Positions 34,120 through 44,065 of a DNA stretch of 64,000 bases are shown piece by piece. A program made the position numbers and the translations under genes. The stretch comes from Ensifer sp. MPMI2T (GTDB lineage: Bacteria > Pseudomonadota > Alphaproteobacteria > Rhizobiales > Rhizobiaceae), in contig NZ_SRXN01000032.1 of assembly GCF_004827385.1 (NCBI RefSeq), forward strand, positions 16,782 to 80,781. The letters run 5' to 3'. The notes beneath the pieces were generated by a model. That model was not told the origin of the DNA, ran no database searches, and saw only the letters and a list, made by a program, of their open reading frames with translations. Position 1 is the stretch's first letter, and every line of letters starts with the position of its first letter.

Positions 34120-34766
34120 TTGAGCAGAACCGCGATCGTCCGGGATCCAAAGGTCTTCCTATTTGATGAGCCACTGTCCAACCTTGACGCTAAACTCCGG
34201 GTGAAGATGCGCGCAGAGATCAAGGCCCTGCATCAACGCCTGAAGACGACGATCGTCTACGTCACACATGACCAGATTGAGGCCATGACCATGGCAGACA
34301 AGATCGTTGTGCTTCAAGGAGGTCGGGTCGAGCAGAGATCGGCAGCCCCTTGGAACTCTACGACAGGCCGCGAAATATCTTCGTCGCGGGTTTTATTGGA
34401 TCTCCGGCGATGAATTTTCTCGAGGGGACTCTTCAGGAAGGTGGCGGGCCGGTATTGATGCTCCAAGGGGGCTCACGATTGAAGTTGTCGCATGCTCCGG
34501 TGAATTCGGCAGGCAAGCTAGTGACGCTCGGCGTTCGTCCAGAGGATATTTTGTTAGGCGGGGAAGACGGCGTGGACGCAGCGGTGAAGGTCGTCGAGCC
34601 AACGGGGTCGGAAACTCACGTCGCCGTGGATCTCGAAGGCAAAGAGCTCACTTGGGGTGTCCGCGAACGCATCGAGCTCGTTCCGGAGCAACGCGTCAAG
34701 CTTTCCTTCGAAACGCCGAAGGTCCATTTCTTCGATAGACAGACGCAGCATCGCTTGGAAGCGTAG
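34120..34766 (+). pseudogene. Remnant of a UgpC/MalK-type ABC ATPase (truncated and frameshifted)
   Basis: The C-terminal two thirds of a sugar ABC ATPase. The first frame reads AIVRDPKVFLFDEPLSNLDA (Walker B and D-loop), then THDQIEAMTMADKI (H-loop); Walker A and the signature motif are missing because the homology starts at 34120. At 34334-34337 an AG dinucleotide appears duplicated (CAGAGATCGGC for CAGATCGGC), so the rest, LELYDRPRNIFVAGFIGSPA and the regulatory domain to 34766, is in another frame. The gene cannot produce an active ATPase. No permeases are adjacent. It lies in a decayed stretch together with a TPR fragment. Confidence 0.85.
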
Positions 34767-34850
34767 CTCGCCACGGCATGGCGCGGTCGCATTTAGATAG
34801 CCATTGTACCGGGCGTATCGTCGCAAAAAGCGAGATTAGAGGCAGGCGGA

Positions 34851-35237
34851 ATGCCTGCTGCTGACGTAGTGGCTATCGCTAGGCACGTCCTCACGGCTCG
34901 TATTGCCCAGGCTCAAGAAGATTGGCCGGCTGCCGCTCGCGCCTTCGTAGATGCCAAGAAAGTTGAGGATCGCCTCTCATATATGGAACCGCGCCACTGG
35001 TATTACCCAGTCGGACAGTCACTTGGGGCGGCGCTGCTCCGCGTTGGCGATATTGATGGCGCGGAGAAGGCGTTTCTTGAGAGCCTCGATCTTGCTCCGA
35101 ATAATGGCTGGGCCCTGTTCGGCCTGAGCGAGGTCTACGGTGCACGCGGCGACGAGGTTTTGGTTGAAAAAACAACGCGTCAATGGCGCGATGCTTGGGT
35201 CGGGGACACCTCGATGCTGCGGCTCGACCGGCTCTAA
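34851..35237 (+). pseudogene. C-terminal fragment of a TPR protein
   Basis: A 128-codon open frame. It contains YMEPRHWYYPVGQSLGAALL and AEKAFLESLDLAPNNGWALF, which match the C-terminal tetratricopeptide end of a larger family of hypothetical proteins that I recall with the same MEPxxWYYPVRQSLGAALL motif. Since that motif normally lies about 400 residues into the protein, this is a truncated remnant; the ATG at 34851 is not a natural start as no ribosome binding site precedes it. Located 84 bp after the ATPase remnant. Confidence 0.6.
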
Positions 35238-35718
35238 GGCGGAAGGGCGCTGCAATTGCTGGCTCGAATTGGTGCGATCGGTCCAAGTTCCAGCCGGCGA
35301 CGAGGCGATCGAAAAGGCGTTCGCCAATGGTGATCGCCCGCGTTTCGAAGCACATCGCAAAAACGTCTGACCGCTCATCGCTCGCTGATCGTAGCGATTG
35401 TTCCTTGCCCGCGGCTATATTTTCAGGCGGGGCGGGCGTCTGGAAAGATGGAATCCGGAAATTCGCGGCGAAAGTGCCAAATGGCTGCATTCATCGTAAG
35501 CGCATTTCTCAATCGACGAGCCATGGCGTACCGCACCAAGCGTTGTGGCGCTATTTTGCCAGCGCTTTAGCTCAAGCGATCTGATCAACGCACGGAGGGG
35601 CGGGACAGGAGCGCGCACTTGGGCCGTCTCGACAAGCGCTCGACCGACAAGGAAAACGCGAGGGGAAGAGGCGGCAGGTATGAAAACACATCAAAGACCA
35701 ATGTCCTGCCGCACCGGC
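35238..35718. other. Gene-free stretch, about 480 bp
   Basis: No reading frame with convincing protein features on either strand. The sequence has reduced codon bias and probably represents decayed coding material continuing the two remnants upstream. Only the hairpin at its right edge was recognised. Confidence 0.4.
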
Positions 35719-35750
35719 GACGACCCCCAGAGGAGGCTCGGAGGGTCGTC
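35719..35750 (-). terminator. Hairpin after the MFS gene
   Basis: GACGACCC (35719-35726) pairs with GGGTCGTC (35743-35750): an 8-bp stem with a 16-base loop, 14 bases after the stop of the MFS gene. No U-run follows, so it is only a probable terminator. Confidence 0.45.
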
Positions 35751-35763
35751 ACTTGGTGAGCAC

Positions 35764-37410
35764 TCAGAAGAGAGCCGCGGTCTTTTGCAGAGTCACCCAG
35801 ACGCCCCAGACAATTGGGATCACAACCACGGCCCAGGCCAGCAAAGCCAGGCCGTCCAGGCCGCCTCGACCGATGCCGAACGAGCCGGTCAGCCCCGACT
35901 GAGTGGCGGATTTCGCCTGCAATGCCGAGACTTCCTCCGACTTCATGAACCATTTTTCCGGGAGCGGGCGAACTAGCGCATTTGCGATCAGTCCGAGTGC
36001 CAGCATGCCGGCCAGGATATACATCGTGAAATCGTAGACCTGGTCGCGTGGTATGCCTGCGGCAATCTGGAATTCGCGGATGTAGTTAACGACGACCGGA
36101 CCGATAATCCCGGCAGTGGCCCATGCGGTCAGTAGACGGCCATGGATGGCGCCGACGAACTGTGTCCCGAAAATATCGGCGAGATAGGCGGGAACCGTGG
36201 CAAAGCCACCGCCATACATGGACAGGATTACGCAGAGGATCGCGACGAACAGCACCTGGCTGCCCATATGCGCAGCCGTTGGTGCCAGCGAATAGAGAAT
36301 GATGCCGAGGATAAAGAACGTGTAATAGGTGTTCTTCCGGCCGATCTTGTCCGAGAACGACGCCCAAAAGAAACGGCCGCCGATGTTGAACAGCGACAGC
36401 AAGCCGGCAAAACCGGCAGCGATTGCTGCAATCGCAGTTTTCTGCGCGTCGTCGAGCTGCGTGAAGGTGAGTTCGCGCTGGCCAATCAGTCGGCCGCCGA
36501 AGATTTCCTGCAGCATAGGTGACGCCATCCCGATCACGCCGATGCCAGCCGAAACGTTGAGGCAGAGCACGGCCCAGATCAGCCAGAACTGTTTCGTCTT
36601 GTGGGCATCGCGCAGGTGCACGTGGCGAGTAGTGATCATCGTCGTCTTGGCCGCCGTCGGCATCGTCCAGCCATCCGGCCGCCAACCGGCCGGCGGTATT
36701 CGATAGCCGAAGGCACCACCCATCATGAAGACAAAATAGATCACCGCCATGACGAGAAAAGTCTGCCAGACGCCGACAGAATCGGGAGACTTGAAGTAGG
36801 TCATCAACATGTCCGCGAGCGGTGCGCCGATCATGGCACCGCCGCCGAAGCCCATGATGGCCATGCCAGTCGCCATGCCGCGACGGTCGGGAAACCACTT
36901 AATCAGCGTCGATACCGGCGAGATATAGCCGAGACCCAGGCCAACGCCGCCAACGACGCCGGCGCCCAGCCACATCAGCCATAATTGGTGTGTCTTCACG
37001 CCGATTGCTGCCAAGGTGATGCCACCGCACCAGCAGAGAGCCGAGACGAAACCCGCCTTGCGCGGGCCGACGCGCTCGAGCCATCCGCCCCAAAGCGCTG
37101 CCGACGATCCGAGAAGCACGAAGAACAGCGTATAGATCCAGCCGAGGTCGGCAACGCGCCAGTCGCAAGTCGTGGTGAACAGAGCCGCAATGAGGTTGAG
37201 GTCGGCACAAGCTACGGACTGATTGATGCCGATCGCTTTGGACAGTGGCAGCCAGAAGACGCTGAAGCCATAGGCCATCCCGATACAGAGATGAATGGCG
37301 AGCGCTGCCGGCGGAACCAGCCAGCGATTGAAGCCGGGCTGTGCGATGATGCGCTCTCGGTCGAATATGCCGCCGGCATAGCCACCGGGCATGATGTCTG
37401 TCGATGTCAT
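35764..37410 (-). CDS. MFS transporter, oxalate/formate antiporter (OFA) family
   Basis: A 548-residue membrane protein with twelve MFS helices plus one extra C-terminal helix (LALLAWAVVVIPIVWGVWVTLQ), a known variation in this family. The start MTSTDIMPGGYAGGIFDRERII and MAYGFSVFWLPLSKAIG in helix 1, with SPVSTLIKWFPDRRGMATGMAIMGFGGG, are OFA hallmarks. Members carry oxalate, formate or other small carboxylates. Start ATG 37410 is supported by GGAGGA seven bases upstream; the longer frame to 37467 lacks this. A consensus sigma-54 promoter lies 150 bp upstream, and the kinase/NtrC-type pair lies directly beyond it, so the gene is very probably their target. Confidence 0.85.
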   Translation of the reverse strand: MTSTDIMPGGYAGGIFDRERIIAQPGFNRWLVPPAALAIHLCIGMAYGFSVFWLPLSKAIGINQSVACADLNLIAALFTTTCDWRVADLGWIYTLFFVLLGSSAALWGGWLERVGPRKAGFVSALCWCGGITLAAIGVKTHQLWLMWLGAGVVGGVGLGLGYISPVSTLIKWFPDRRGMATGMAIMGFGGGAMIGAPLADMLMTYFKSPDSVGVWQTFLVMAVIYFVFMMGGAFGYRIPPAGWRPDGWTMPTAAKTTMITTRHVHLRDAHKTKQFWLIWAVLCLNVSAGIGVIGMASPMLQEIFGGRLIGQRELTFTQLDDAQKTAIAAIAAGFAGLLSLFNIGGRFFWASFSDKIGRKNTYYTFFILGIILYSLAPTAAHMGSQVLFVAILCVILSMYGGGFATVPAYLADIFGTQFVGAIHGRLLTAWATAGIIGPVVVNYIREFQIAAGIPRDQVYDFTMYILAGMLALGLIANALVRPLPEKWFMKSEEVSALQAKSATQSGLTGSFGIGRGGLDGLALLAWAVVVIPIVWGVWVTLQKTAALF

Positions 37411-37560
37411 AAATGCTCCTCCGCGTCGATCCCGATCGGATCTCGATGAACTCTGGATAAAGCGCATGGGTCGTTGCGGCTCCTCCGCCGCTCCCCGCCA
37501 GCAGCCACAGATGCCGCCGCATGGTCGTTAACGGCCACGCCCTCCCTCCGAAGGGAGCAA

Positions 37561-37576
37561 TGCAATCGTCGTGCCA
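37561..37576 (-). promoter_or_regulatory. Sigma-54 (-24/-12) promoter for the MFS gene
   Basis: Minus-strand sequence TGGCAC-GACGA-TTGCA (37576 down to 37561) is a perfect match to the sigma-54 consensus with GG at -24 and GC at -12 at the right spacing. The start site would be near 37549, giving a leader of about 140 bases before the MFS ATG at 37410. Since sigma-54 promoters need an NtrC-type activator, the response regulator at 39678-41063 is the natural candidate. Confidence 0.88.
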
Positions 37577-37629
37577 AGGGGTATCACGCGTGATTTCAAA
37601 AGCTTAGGGTCTCAGGAGGCAGGGCGCCT

Positions 37630-37664
37630 GGACAAATTGTCCATTCGCTCCGGACAAACTGTCC
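37630..37664. promoter_or_regulatory. Twin palindromic activator sites (UAS)
   Basis: Two palindromes of the form GGACAA-N-TGTCC: GGACAAATTGTCC (37630-37642) and GGACAAACTGTCC (37652-37664). Centre-to-centre spacing is 22 bp, about two helical turns, and they lie about 55-90 bp upstream of the sigma-54 -24 element. That placement is expected for binding sites of a NtrC-type activator dimer pair. They start three bases after the stop of the sensor kinase gene. Confidence 0.8.
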
Positions 37665-37666
37665 CA

Positions 37667-39677
37667 TCAGGTTGCTTCGGGGAGCCAGATCGTGAAGGTT
37701 GCGCCCTTTCCGGGCCGGCTATTGACGGTGATGGTTCCGCCTTGGCGGCTGATGAGGGTCTGGCTGATGGAGAGGCCGAGGCCGGTCCCTTCCTGGCGCT
37801 TGGTCGTGAAGAAAGGATCGAAGACCTTTGCGGCGACCTCTTTAGCCATTCCGATACCAGTGTCGGCAACAACGATTTCCACACCCGAGCGTCGCTCGCG
37901 GTCACGGTCGCTGGTGAGGAGTGACAGGACTCCGCCGTCCGGCATGGCGTGGATGGCATTGACGATCAAGTTGACGATTACCTGTTGCAGCTCTGTCCGG
38001 TTCATCAGAACAAGGCGGGAAGCGCTGTCTTCGCTGCTTACCTCGATCAACGCCTCGCCGAGCAGGTGTTGAACCAGCGGCAGGCAATCGGCGATGATCT
38101 TACCTGGCGCATGGCGTTCGAGGATGCCGGCGAATTCCTCCGGCCGGGCGAATTGCAGGAGTTTGGTGACGATCTGACTGATGCGGTGAATCTGTTCATC
38201 GAGGAGCCGGAATTCGGTCTTTGCCAGTTTGGCCTTCTCGCCGATCACAGAACGGATCACTTCGAGATTTCCTTGCATTACGGCGACCGGATTGTTGATC
38301 TCATGCGCAACTCCCGCGGTGATCTCGCCGATTGCCGCGAGCTTCTCGGACATGATCAGTTGCTTGGTCGTCGCCTCGAGCTTGTGATTGGCGAGTTGCA
38401 ATTCACGCGTACGCTCATCGACGCGGGCATTGAGTTCCTCGTTCCACGATCTGAGCTCCTTATCGCGCTGCTGCAACTGATCGAGCAAATGGTCGAGGTG
38501 GACCGCCACCCGGCCGATCTCATCGTGGCTGTCGACCGGGCCGGTGCGAGCACTAAGGTCGCCGGTCTCAACCTTGCCGATCGTGACATTGACGCGCTCC
38601 AGAGGTGTGAAGATAGCCCGGGCCCATTTGAGAAAGATTGGCACACTTGCAACTGCGATCGTCAGGAACACGAGAGCAATGGTAAAGACGGTCTCGTATT
38701 TCGCGGCCGTGAACGGTGCCTCCAGAAACCCGACATAGAGCATGCCGACCCGCTTGCCATAGCTGTCGGCGATCGGCTCATAGGCCGAGATGTACCAATC
38801 GTTGACGACGAAGGCGCTGTCGAGCCAGGTCTCGCCATGGTCGAGAACGGCGGAGCGGACGGCGACGGAGACACGCGTACCAAGCGCCCGACGTCCTTCG
38901 AAGAGGCGAACATTGGTGCTGATGCGGACATCGTCGAGGAACAGCGTCGCGGTGCCTTGGCTGCCCTCTGGCAAGCTGGCTGCGCGATAGACGAGATCGT
39001 TGATCGTGTCGATGAAAAGAAGATTTTGATTGAGCAACATGCCGCCGACAAGGATGGCGCGACTTCCGTCGCCGAGCAAAATAGGGCTCGCGCTTTGCAC
39101 CACCATGCCGCGTCTTTCCTCACTCTTGTCGGTTGGTAGGGCGTTTGGCGTCGGCACGAGCGCCAGCCGGGCGCGCTCTGCAAGCGCCGGCGACAGGCGC
39201 CGCAAGTCCTCGGGATCAAAGATGTCGATCGCTGTCGCCGGCCGACCATCAATAGCGGCGCGAATGATCGGCCAGTCGGTGCGGAGCCGAGTTCCCGTTT
39301 CTTCGGAGCTGGAAGCCAGCAAGATTCCGTCCGAGCCGACGATATAGAGGAAGTCGAGATCGAGTTGCTTCCTGCTGTCGCCCAGCAATTCCGTGAGCGC
39401 CGGCCGGCCCTTGCCCACCACATCGCGAAAGCGAGCCGACCCTCCCAGCGCCGTGATGTGCTCGCCGGTGTTCTCAAGGATGCGGGCAAGATATTGATGG
39501 GCGATCGTCAGGTCGCCATTGACCTTGGAGATCAGGGCGGCATCGAATTTCGTGTCCCAGCGATAGACCGTCACCCCGAGCAAAAGCGGTAGGATAACGA
39601 GCATCGGCAGGAGTGCGATGGCGAGTAGCCGGTATCGGACGGAACGGGCCGGCGGACCGGCGCCGGAATAAGCGGCG

Positions 39678-39685
<8 letters not shown>
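37667..39685 (-). CDS. Membrane sensor histidine kinase (NtrB/DctB type)
   Basis: A 672-residue kinase. Helix 1 spans about residues 16-40; a large periplasmic Cache-like sensor reaches to about 330; helix 2 is at 331-354; a HAMP region (355-405) and a coiled-coil linker (410-445) follow. The H-box is GVAHEINNP with H461; the ATP site has VNLIVNAIHAMPDG, VADTGIGM and GTGLGLSIS. It should sense a periplasmic solute and phosphorylate the NtrC-type regulator whose gene overlaps its start by eight bases. The ligand could be the carboxylate imported by the MFS transporter, which is inference from context. Confidence 0.88.
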
Positions 39686-41063
<1,378 letters not shown>

Positions 41064-41236
41064 TCAGCTTTTGCCTCCTCCAACGCAATTAGGAAGCGCA
41101 AAAGGAGGGCAAAAGACAATAGCAAAGTTTTCAGCTGCCAAGAAAGTTAGTCCATGGGGAGACTTGTTTGAAAGCATTCCACCGAATGATTGATATACGC
41201 ACTACTTCGGCACTGCGCCCCCGATGAAGCGAATTC

Positions 41237-42148
41237 TCACGGCATCTGGGCACCGGTAACCGTGACGTAGATCGAATAGAGCGAAGTGGTCGCAGCGATG
41301 AAGAGGCGATTGCGGCGCGGCCCGCCGAAGGTGAGGTTCGCGACGGTTTGCGGCACGAGGATCTTGCCCAGAAGCGCGCCGTCCGGCGCGAAACAGTGCA
41401 CGCCGTCGCCGGCGCTCGACCAGAGGTTCCCCGCCGTGTCCGTCCGGACACCGTCCGGTATGCCGTTGTCGATTGTCGCGAAGATGCGGCCGTTGGCGAG
41501 TTTATCGCCGACGACGTCGAAAGCGCGGATGTGGCGCGGGAGATTCTCGTCGTGGCTCGCGCCAGAGTCCGCGACATAGAGGACCTTCTCGTCGGCGGAG
41601 AAGGCGAGGCCGTTCGGCTGGCTGAAGTCGGTGACGACGGCTTTGAGTTCGCCGGTCTGCGGATCGAGTCGATAGACGTTCCGCGTCGCCTGCTCCGGCT
41701 CCGCCCGATAGCCCTCATAGTCCGAAAGAATGCCGTAGGTCGGGTCGGTGAACCAGATCGTCCCATCGGATCGGACGACCACGTCGTTCGGTGAGTTAAG
41801 GCTTTTGCCCTGGTAGCTTTCCGCAAGCACCGTGATCGCGCCGTCGATCTCCGTGCGGGTAACTCGCCGCGTCCCGTGCTCGCAGGAAACCAGGCGACCC
41901 TCCCGGTCGCGCGTATGGCCGTTGGCGAAGCTCGAAGGCTGGCGGAAGACGGAGACGCCACCTTCGGGTGTCCAGCGCAGCATCCTCTGGTTCGGAATGT
42001 CGCTCCAGAGGAGCTGGTTTGCATCGCTGAACCAGACGGGGCCTTCCGCCCAACGGCAGCCTGTATAGAGCTCCTCGAGCCGGGCACTGCCGATGATCAT
42101 GCGAGCGAAGCGCGGGTCGTGAATTTGGTAGATCGGGTTCTTGGCCAT
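41237..42148 (-). CDS. SMP-30/gluconolactonase-like lactonase
   Basis: A 303-residue six-bladed beta-propeller of the SMP-30/gluconolactonase/LRE family. The likely metal ligands are the Glu in GCRWAEGPVWF, the Asn in SLNSPNDVVVRSDG, and the Asp in LYVADSGAS. Such enzymes hydrolyse sugar lactones. No signal peptide is seen, so it is cytoplasmic. It is the last gene of a five-gene run after the ABC importer; its start ATG 42148 lies 23 bp after the permease stop; an upstream GTG would overlap it. It suggests the imported sugar is oxidised to a lactone. Confidence 0.85.
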   Translation of the reverse strand: MAKNPIYQIHDPRFARMIIGSARLEELYTGCRWAEGPVWFSDANQLLWSDIPNQRMLRWTPEGGVSVFRQPSSFANGHTRDREGRLVSCEHGTRRVTRTEIDGAITVLAESYQGKSLNSPNDVVVRSDGTIWFTDPTYGILSDYEGYRAEPEQATRNVYRLDPQTGELKAVVTDFSQPNGLAFSADEKVLYVADSGASHDENLPRHIRAFDVVGDKLANGRIFATIDNGIPDGVRTDTAGNLWSSAGDGVHCFAPDGALLGKILVPQTVANLTFGGPRRNRLFIAATTSLYSIYVTVTGAQMP

Positions 42149-42170
42149 GAATGGTGCTTTCTGTATCCCG

Positions 42171-43121
42171 CTAGCGCACACCCGGCTGTCGGCCGCCTGC
42201 GAGCATGATGACGCTGATGATGATGAGCCCGGTCATGATCAGGCGGATGCCTGCACCAAGGCCGTACGTGTTGAGCATGGAGACGACCAGGAACATGAAG
42301 AGCGAAGCGCCCCATATGCCGGGCACGTTCGAATCGCCGCCCGCAACCGCCGTGCCGCCGAGGACGACTACGGCGATCGACATCAGCAGGTATTCAGTAC
42401 CCATGTTGAGCGCCGCGCCGCCGGAGAAACAGGCGAGCAGATAGCCGGCAAGCGAGGCAAGCACGGCGCAGAAGACGTAGGTGACGAAGCGGGTGCCGTC
42501 GACCGGAATTCCCGCCATCTTCGCCGCTGGCATGCTCTGCCCGATTGCCGAAATCCAGCGCCCATAGATGGTCCTTTCAAGCAGGAACCAGGCGATGACC
42601 GAGATGACAAGCGCGATGATGGCGACGTTCGGAATCCCAAGCGTATTGGCGATGGTGAAATCCGCAAGAAAGTTCGGGGGCTTGATGCGCAACCCGCGAT
42701 TGGTCCAGATCGCCGCCGACTGGACGATGAAGCTCATCGAGAGCGTCGCGATGATCGGCGGGATGCGGAGTGCCTTGATGAGGGCATAGTTCAAAATGCC
42801 CACCCCTATTCCGATGAGCACTGCAACACCGAGACCAGCCAGGATCATCGCATTGTCGACGTCCATGAGCTTCAGCGCCACCGTTCCTGCGAGCGTCATC
42901 GTGGACGGGACCGAAAGATCGACATTGCCGGGACCGAGCGTGATGACGAACATCTGGCCGATGCCGACAATGATGGAGAAGGCGGCGAAGGTGAGCGCCG
43001 CTTGCGACAGGTCCAGCGTGCTCGCACCGCCCGTCACCATGATTGTGGCGAACCAGACGACAAAGGCTGCGACCCACGACCAGATCCATGGCTTGCGAGC
43101 AACACGGTCAAGCATCCTCAT
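42171..43121 (-). CDS. Sugar ABC permease (RbsC/AraH type)
   Basis: A 316-residue inner-membrane protein with eight to ten helices of the branched-chain/ribose permease superfamily. IVGIGQMFVITLGPGNVDLSV is the conserved helix-3 region, and AVVVLGGTAVAGGDSNVPG is the family loop that contacts the ATPase. Overlaps the preceding permease gene by four bases (ATGA). It should form a heterodimeric channel with that protein. Confidence 0.88.
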   Translation of the reverse strand: MRMLDRVARKPWIWSWVAAFVVWFATIMVTGGASTLDLSQAALTFAAFSIIVGIGQMFVITLGPGNVDLSVPSTMTLAGTVALKLMDVDNAMILAGLGVAVLIGIGVGILNYALIKALRIPPIIATLSMSFIVQSAAIWTNRGLRIKPPNFLADFTIANTLGIPNVAIIALVISVIAWFLLERTIYGRWISAIGQSMPAAKMAGIPVDGTRFVTYVFCAVLASLAGYLLACFSGGAALNMGTEYLLMSIAVVVLGGTAVAGGDSNVPGIWGASLFMFLVVSMLNTYGLGAGIRLIMTGLIIISVIMLAGGRQPGVR

Positions 43122-44065
43122 TGGCCTTTCTCCCGCTTCTCGACGCGGTTGAGGAAGAGGCGCAGTGCCAGCACGATGATGAGGATCACCCCCTGTGCGC
43201 CGATCTGCCAGTCGGGCGAAATGCGCAGGAAAGAAAGAAACGAGCCGGCGAGCGTCAGGGTCAAGGCTCCGATCACGGCGCCGACCGGAGAAACCCGCCC
43301 GCCGATGAACTCGCCGCCACCGAGGATCACGCCAGCGATCGAAAGCAGCGTGTATCGAAGTGCGATGTTTGCGTCAGCCGAGGTCGTGAGACCAACGAGC
43401 GCGATGCCGGCGAGGACCGCGAAGAAGCCGGCAAGCCCATAGGCAGCCGCCCGCGCGGCAAGCACCGACCAACCGGCCCGTTCGACCGAACGCTCATTGC
43501 CACCGACGCCGCGGATCAGCACGCCGAGCGAAGAGCGCATGACGAGGAGATGCGCGACCAAGGCGATGACGATGCTCGCGATGATGGCGATCGGAGCGAG
43601 AGGCGGCTTCGTCGTCATCAACGCGCGCGCCCAATCCGGCGCCTGCCCGCCCGGCGCCGGCAAGAGGAGGACGGCAAGGCCTCCCCAGACGAAGCTCATC
43701 CCGAGCGACACCACGATCGATGGCAGGTCACGCAGGTGAATGACGACGCCAAGCACCGCATAGACGAGAACCGCACCGGCGAGGATGAGCGTCCCCAAAA
43801 GCGGCGCGTCGCGCAGGAAGGTCGCCGTGACGCAGGCGACGAAGCTAACGAAAGTGCCCATCGACAGATCGAGGTCGTTGACCGCCATGATGAGCATCTG
43901 CGCGATCGTCGCGAGCGCGATCGGGACGGCGAGATTGAAGAGTAAGTTCAGCCCGACATAGCTCATCGCCCGCGGCTGCAGCCAGAACACGCCCGCAAGC
44001 AGCACGGTCAGCGAAAGTGCGGGGATCGCCAGCCGCATCGCATCGGCGGAAAGGGCCGGCCTCAT
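43118..44065 (-). CDS. Sugar ABC permease (RbsC/AraH type)
   Basis: A 315-residue permease, partner of the one above. IALATIAQMLIMAVNDLDLSMG matches the same helix-3 motif and LLSIAGVILGGGEFIGGRVSPVG the ATPase contact loop. Both ends overlap their neighbours by four bases, so the operon is translationally coupled. The presence of two distinct permeases suggests an unequal channel. Confidence 0.88.
   Translation of the reverse strand: MRPALSADAMRLAIPALSLTVLLAGVFWLQPRAMSYVGLNLLFNLAVPIALATIAQMLIMAVNDLDLSMGTFVSFVACVTATFLRDAPLLGTLILAGAVLVYAVLGVVIHLRDLPSIVVSLGMSFVWGGLAVLLLPAPGGQAPDWARALMTTKPPLAPIAIIASIVIALVAHLLVMRSSLGVLIRGVGGNERSVERAGWSVLAARAAAYGLAGFFAVLAGIALVGLTTSADANIALRYTLLSIAGVILGGGEFIGGRVSPVGAVIGALTLTLAGSFLSFLRISPDWQIGAQGVILIIVLALRLFLNRVEKREKGQ

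Noticed and set aside
35183..35584. 133-codon plus-strand frame after the TPR fragment
   Set aside because: Overlaps the TPR fragment in another frame, rich in Arg/Ser, no motif.
37949..39139. 396-codon plus-strand open frame over the sensor kinase
   Set aside because: Antisense shadow; the kinase has all catalytic boxes on the other strand.
42141..43442. 433-codon plus-strand open frame over the sugar permeases
   Set aside because: Antisense shadow of two overlapping permease genes; full of Asp/Arg/His runs.
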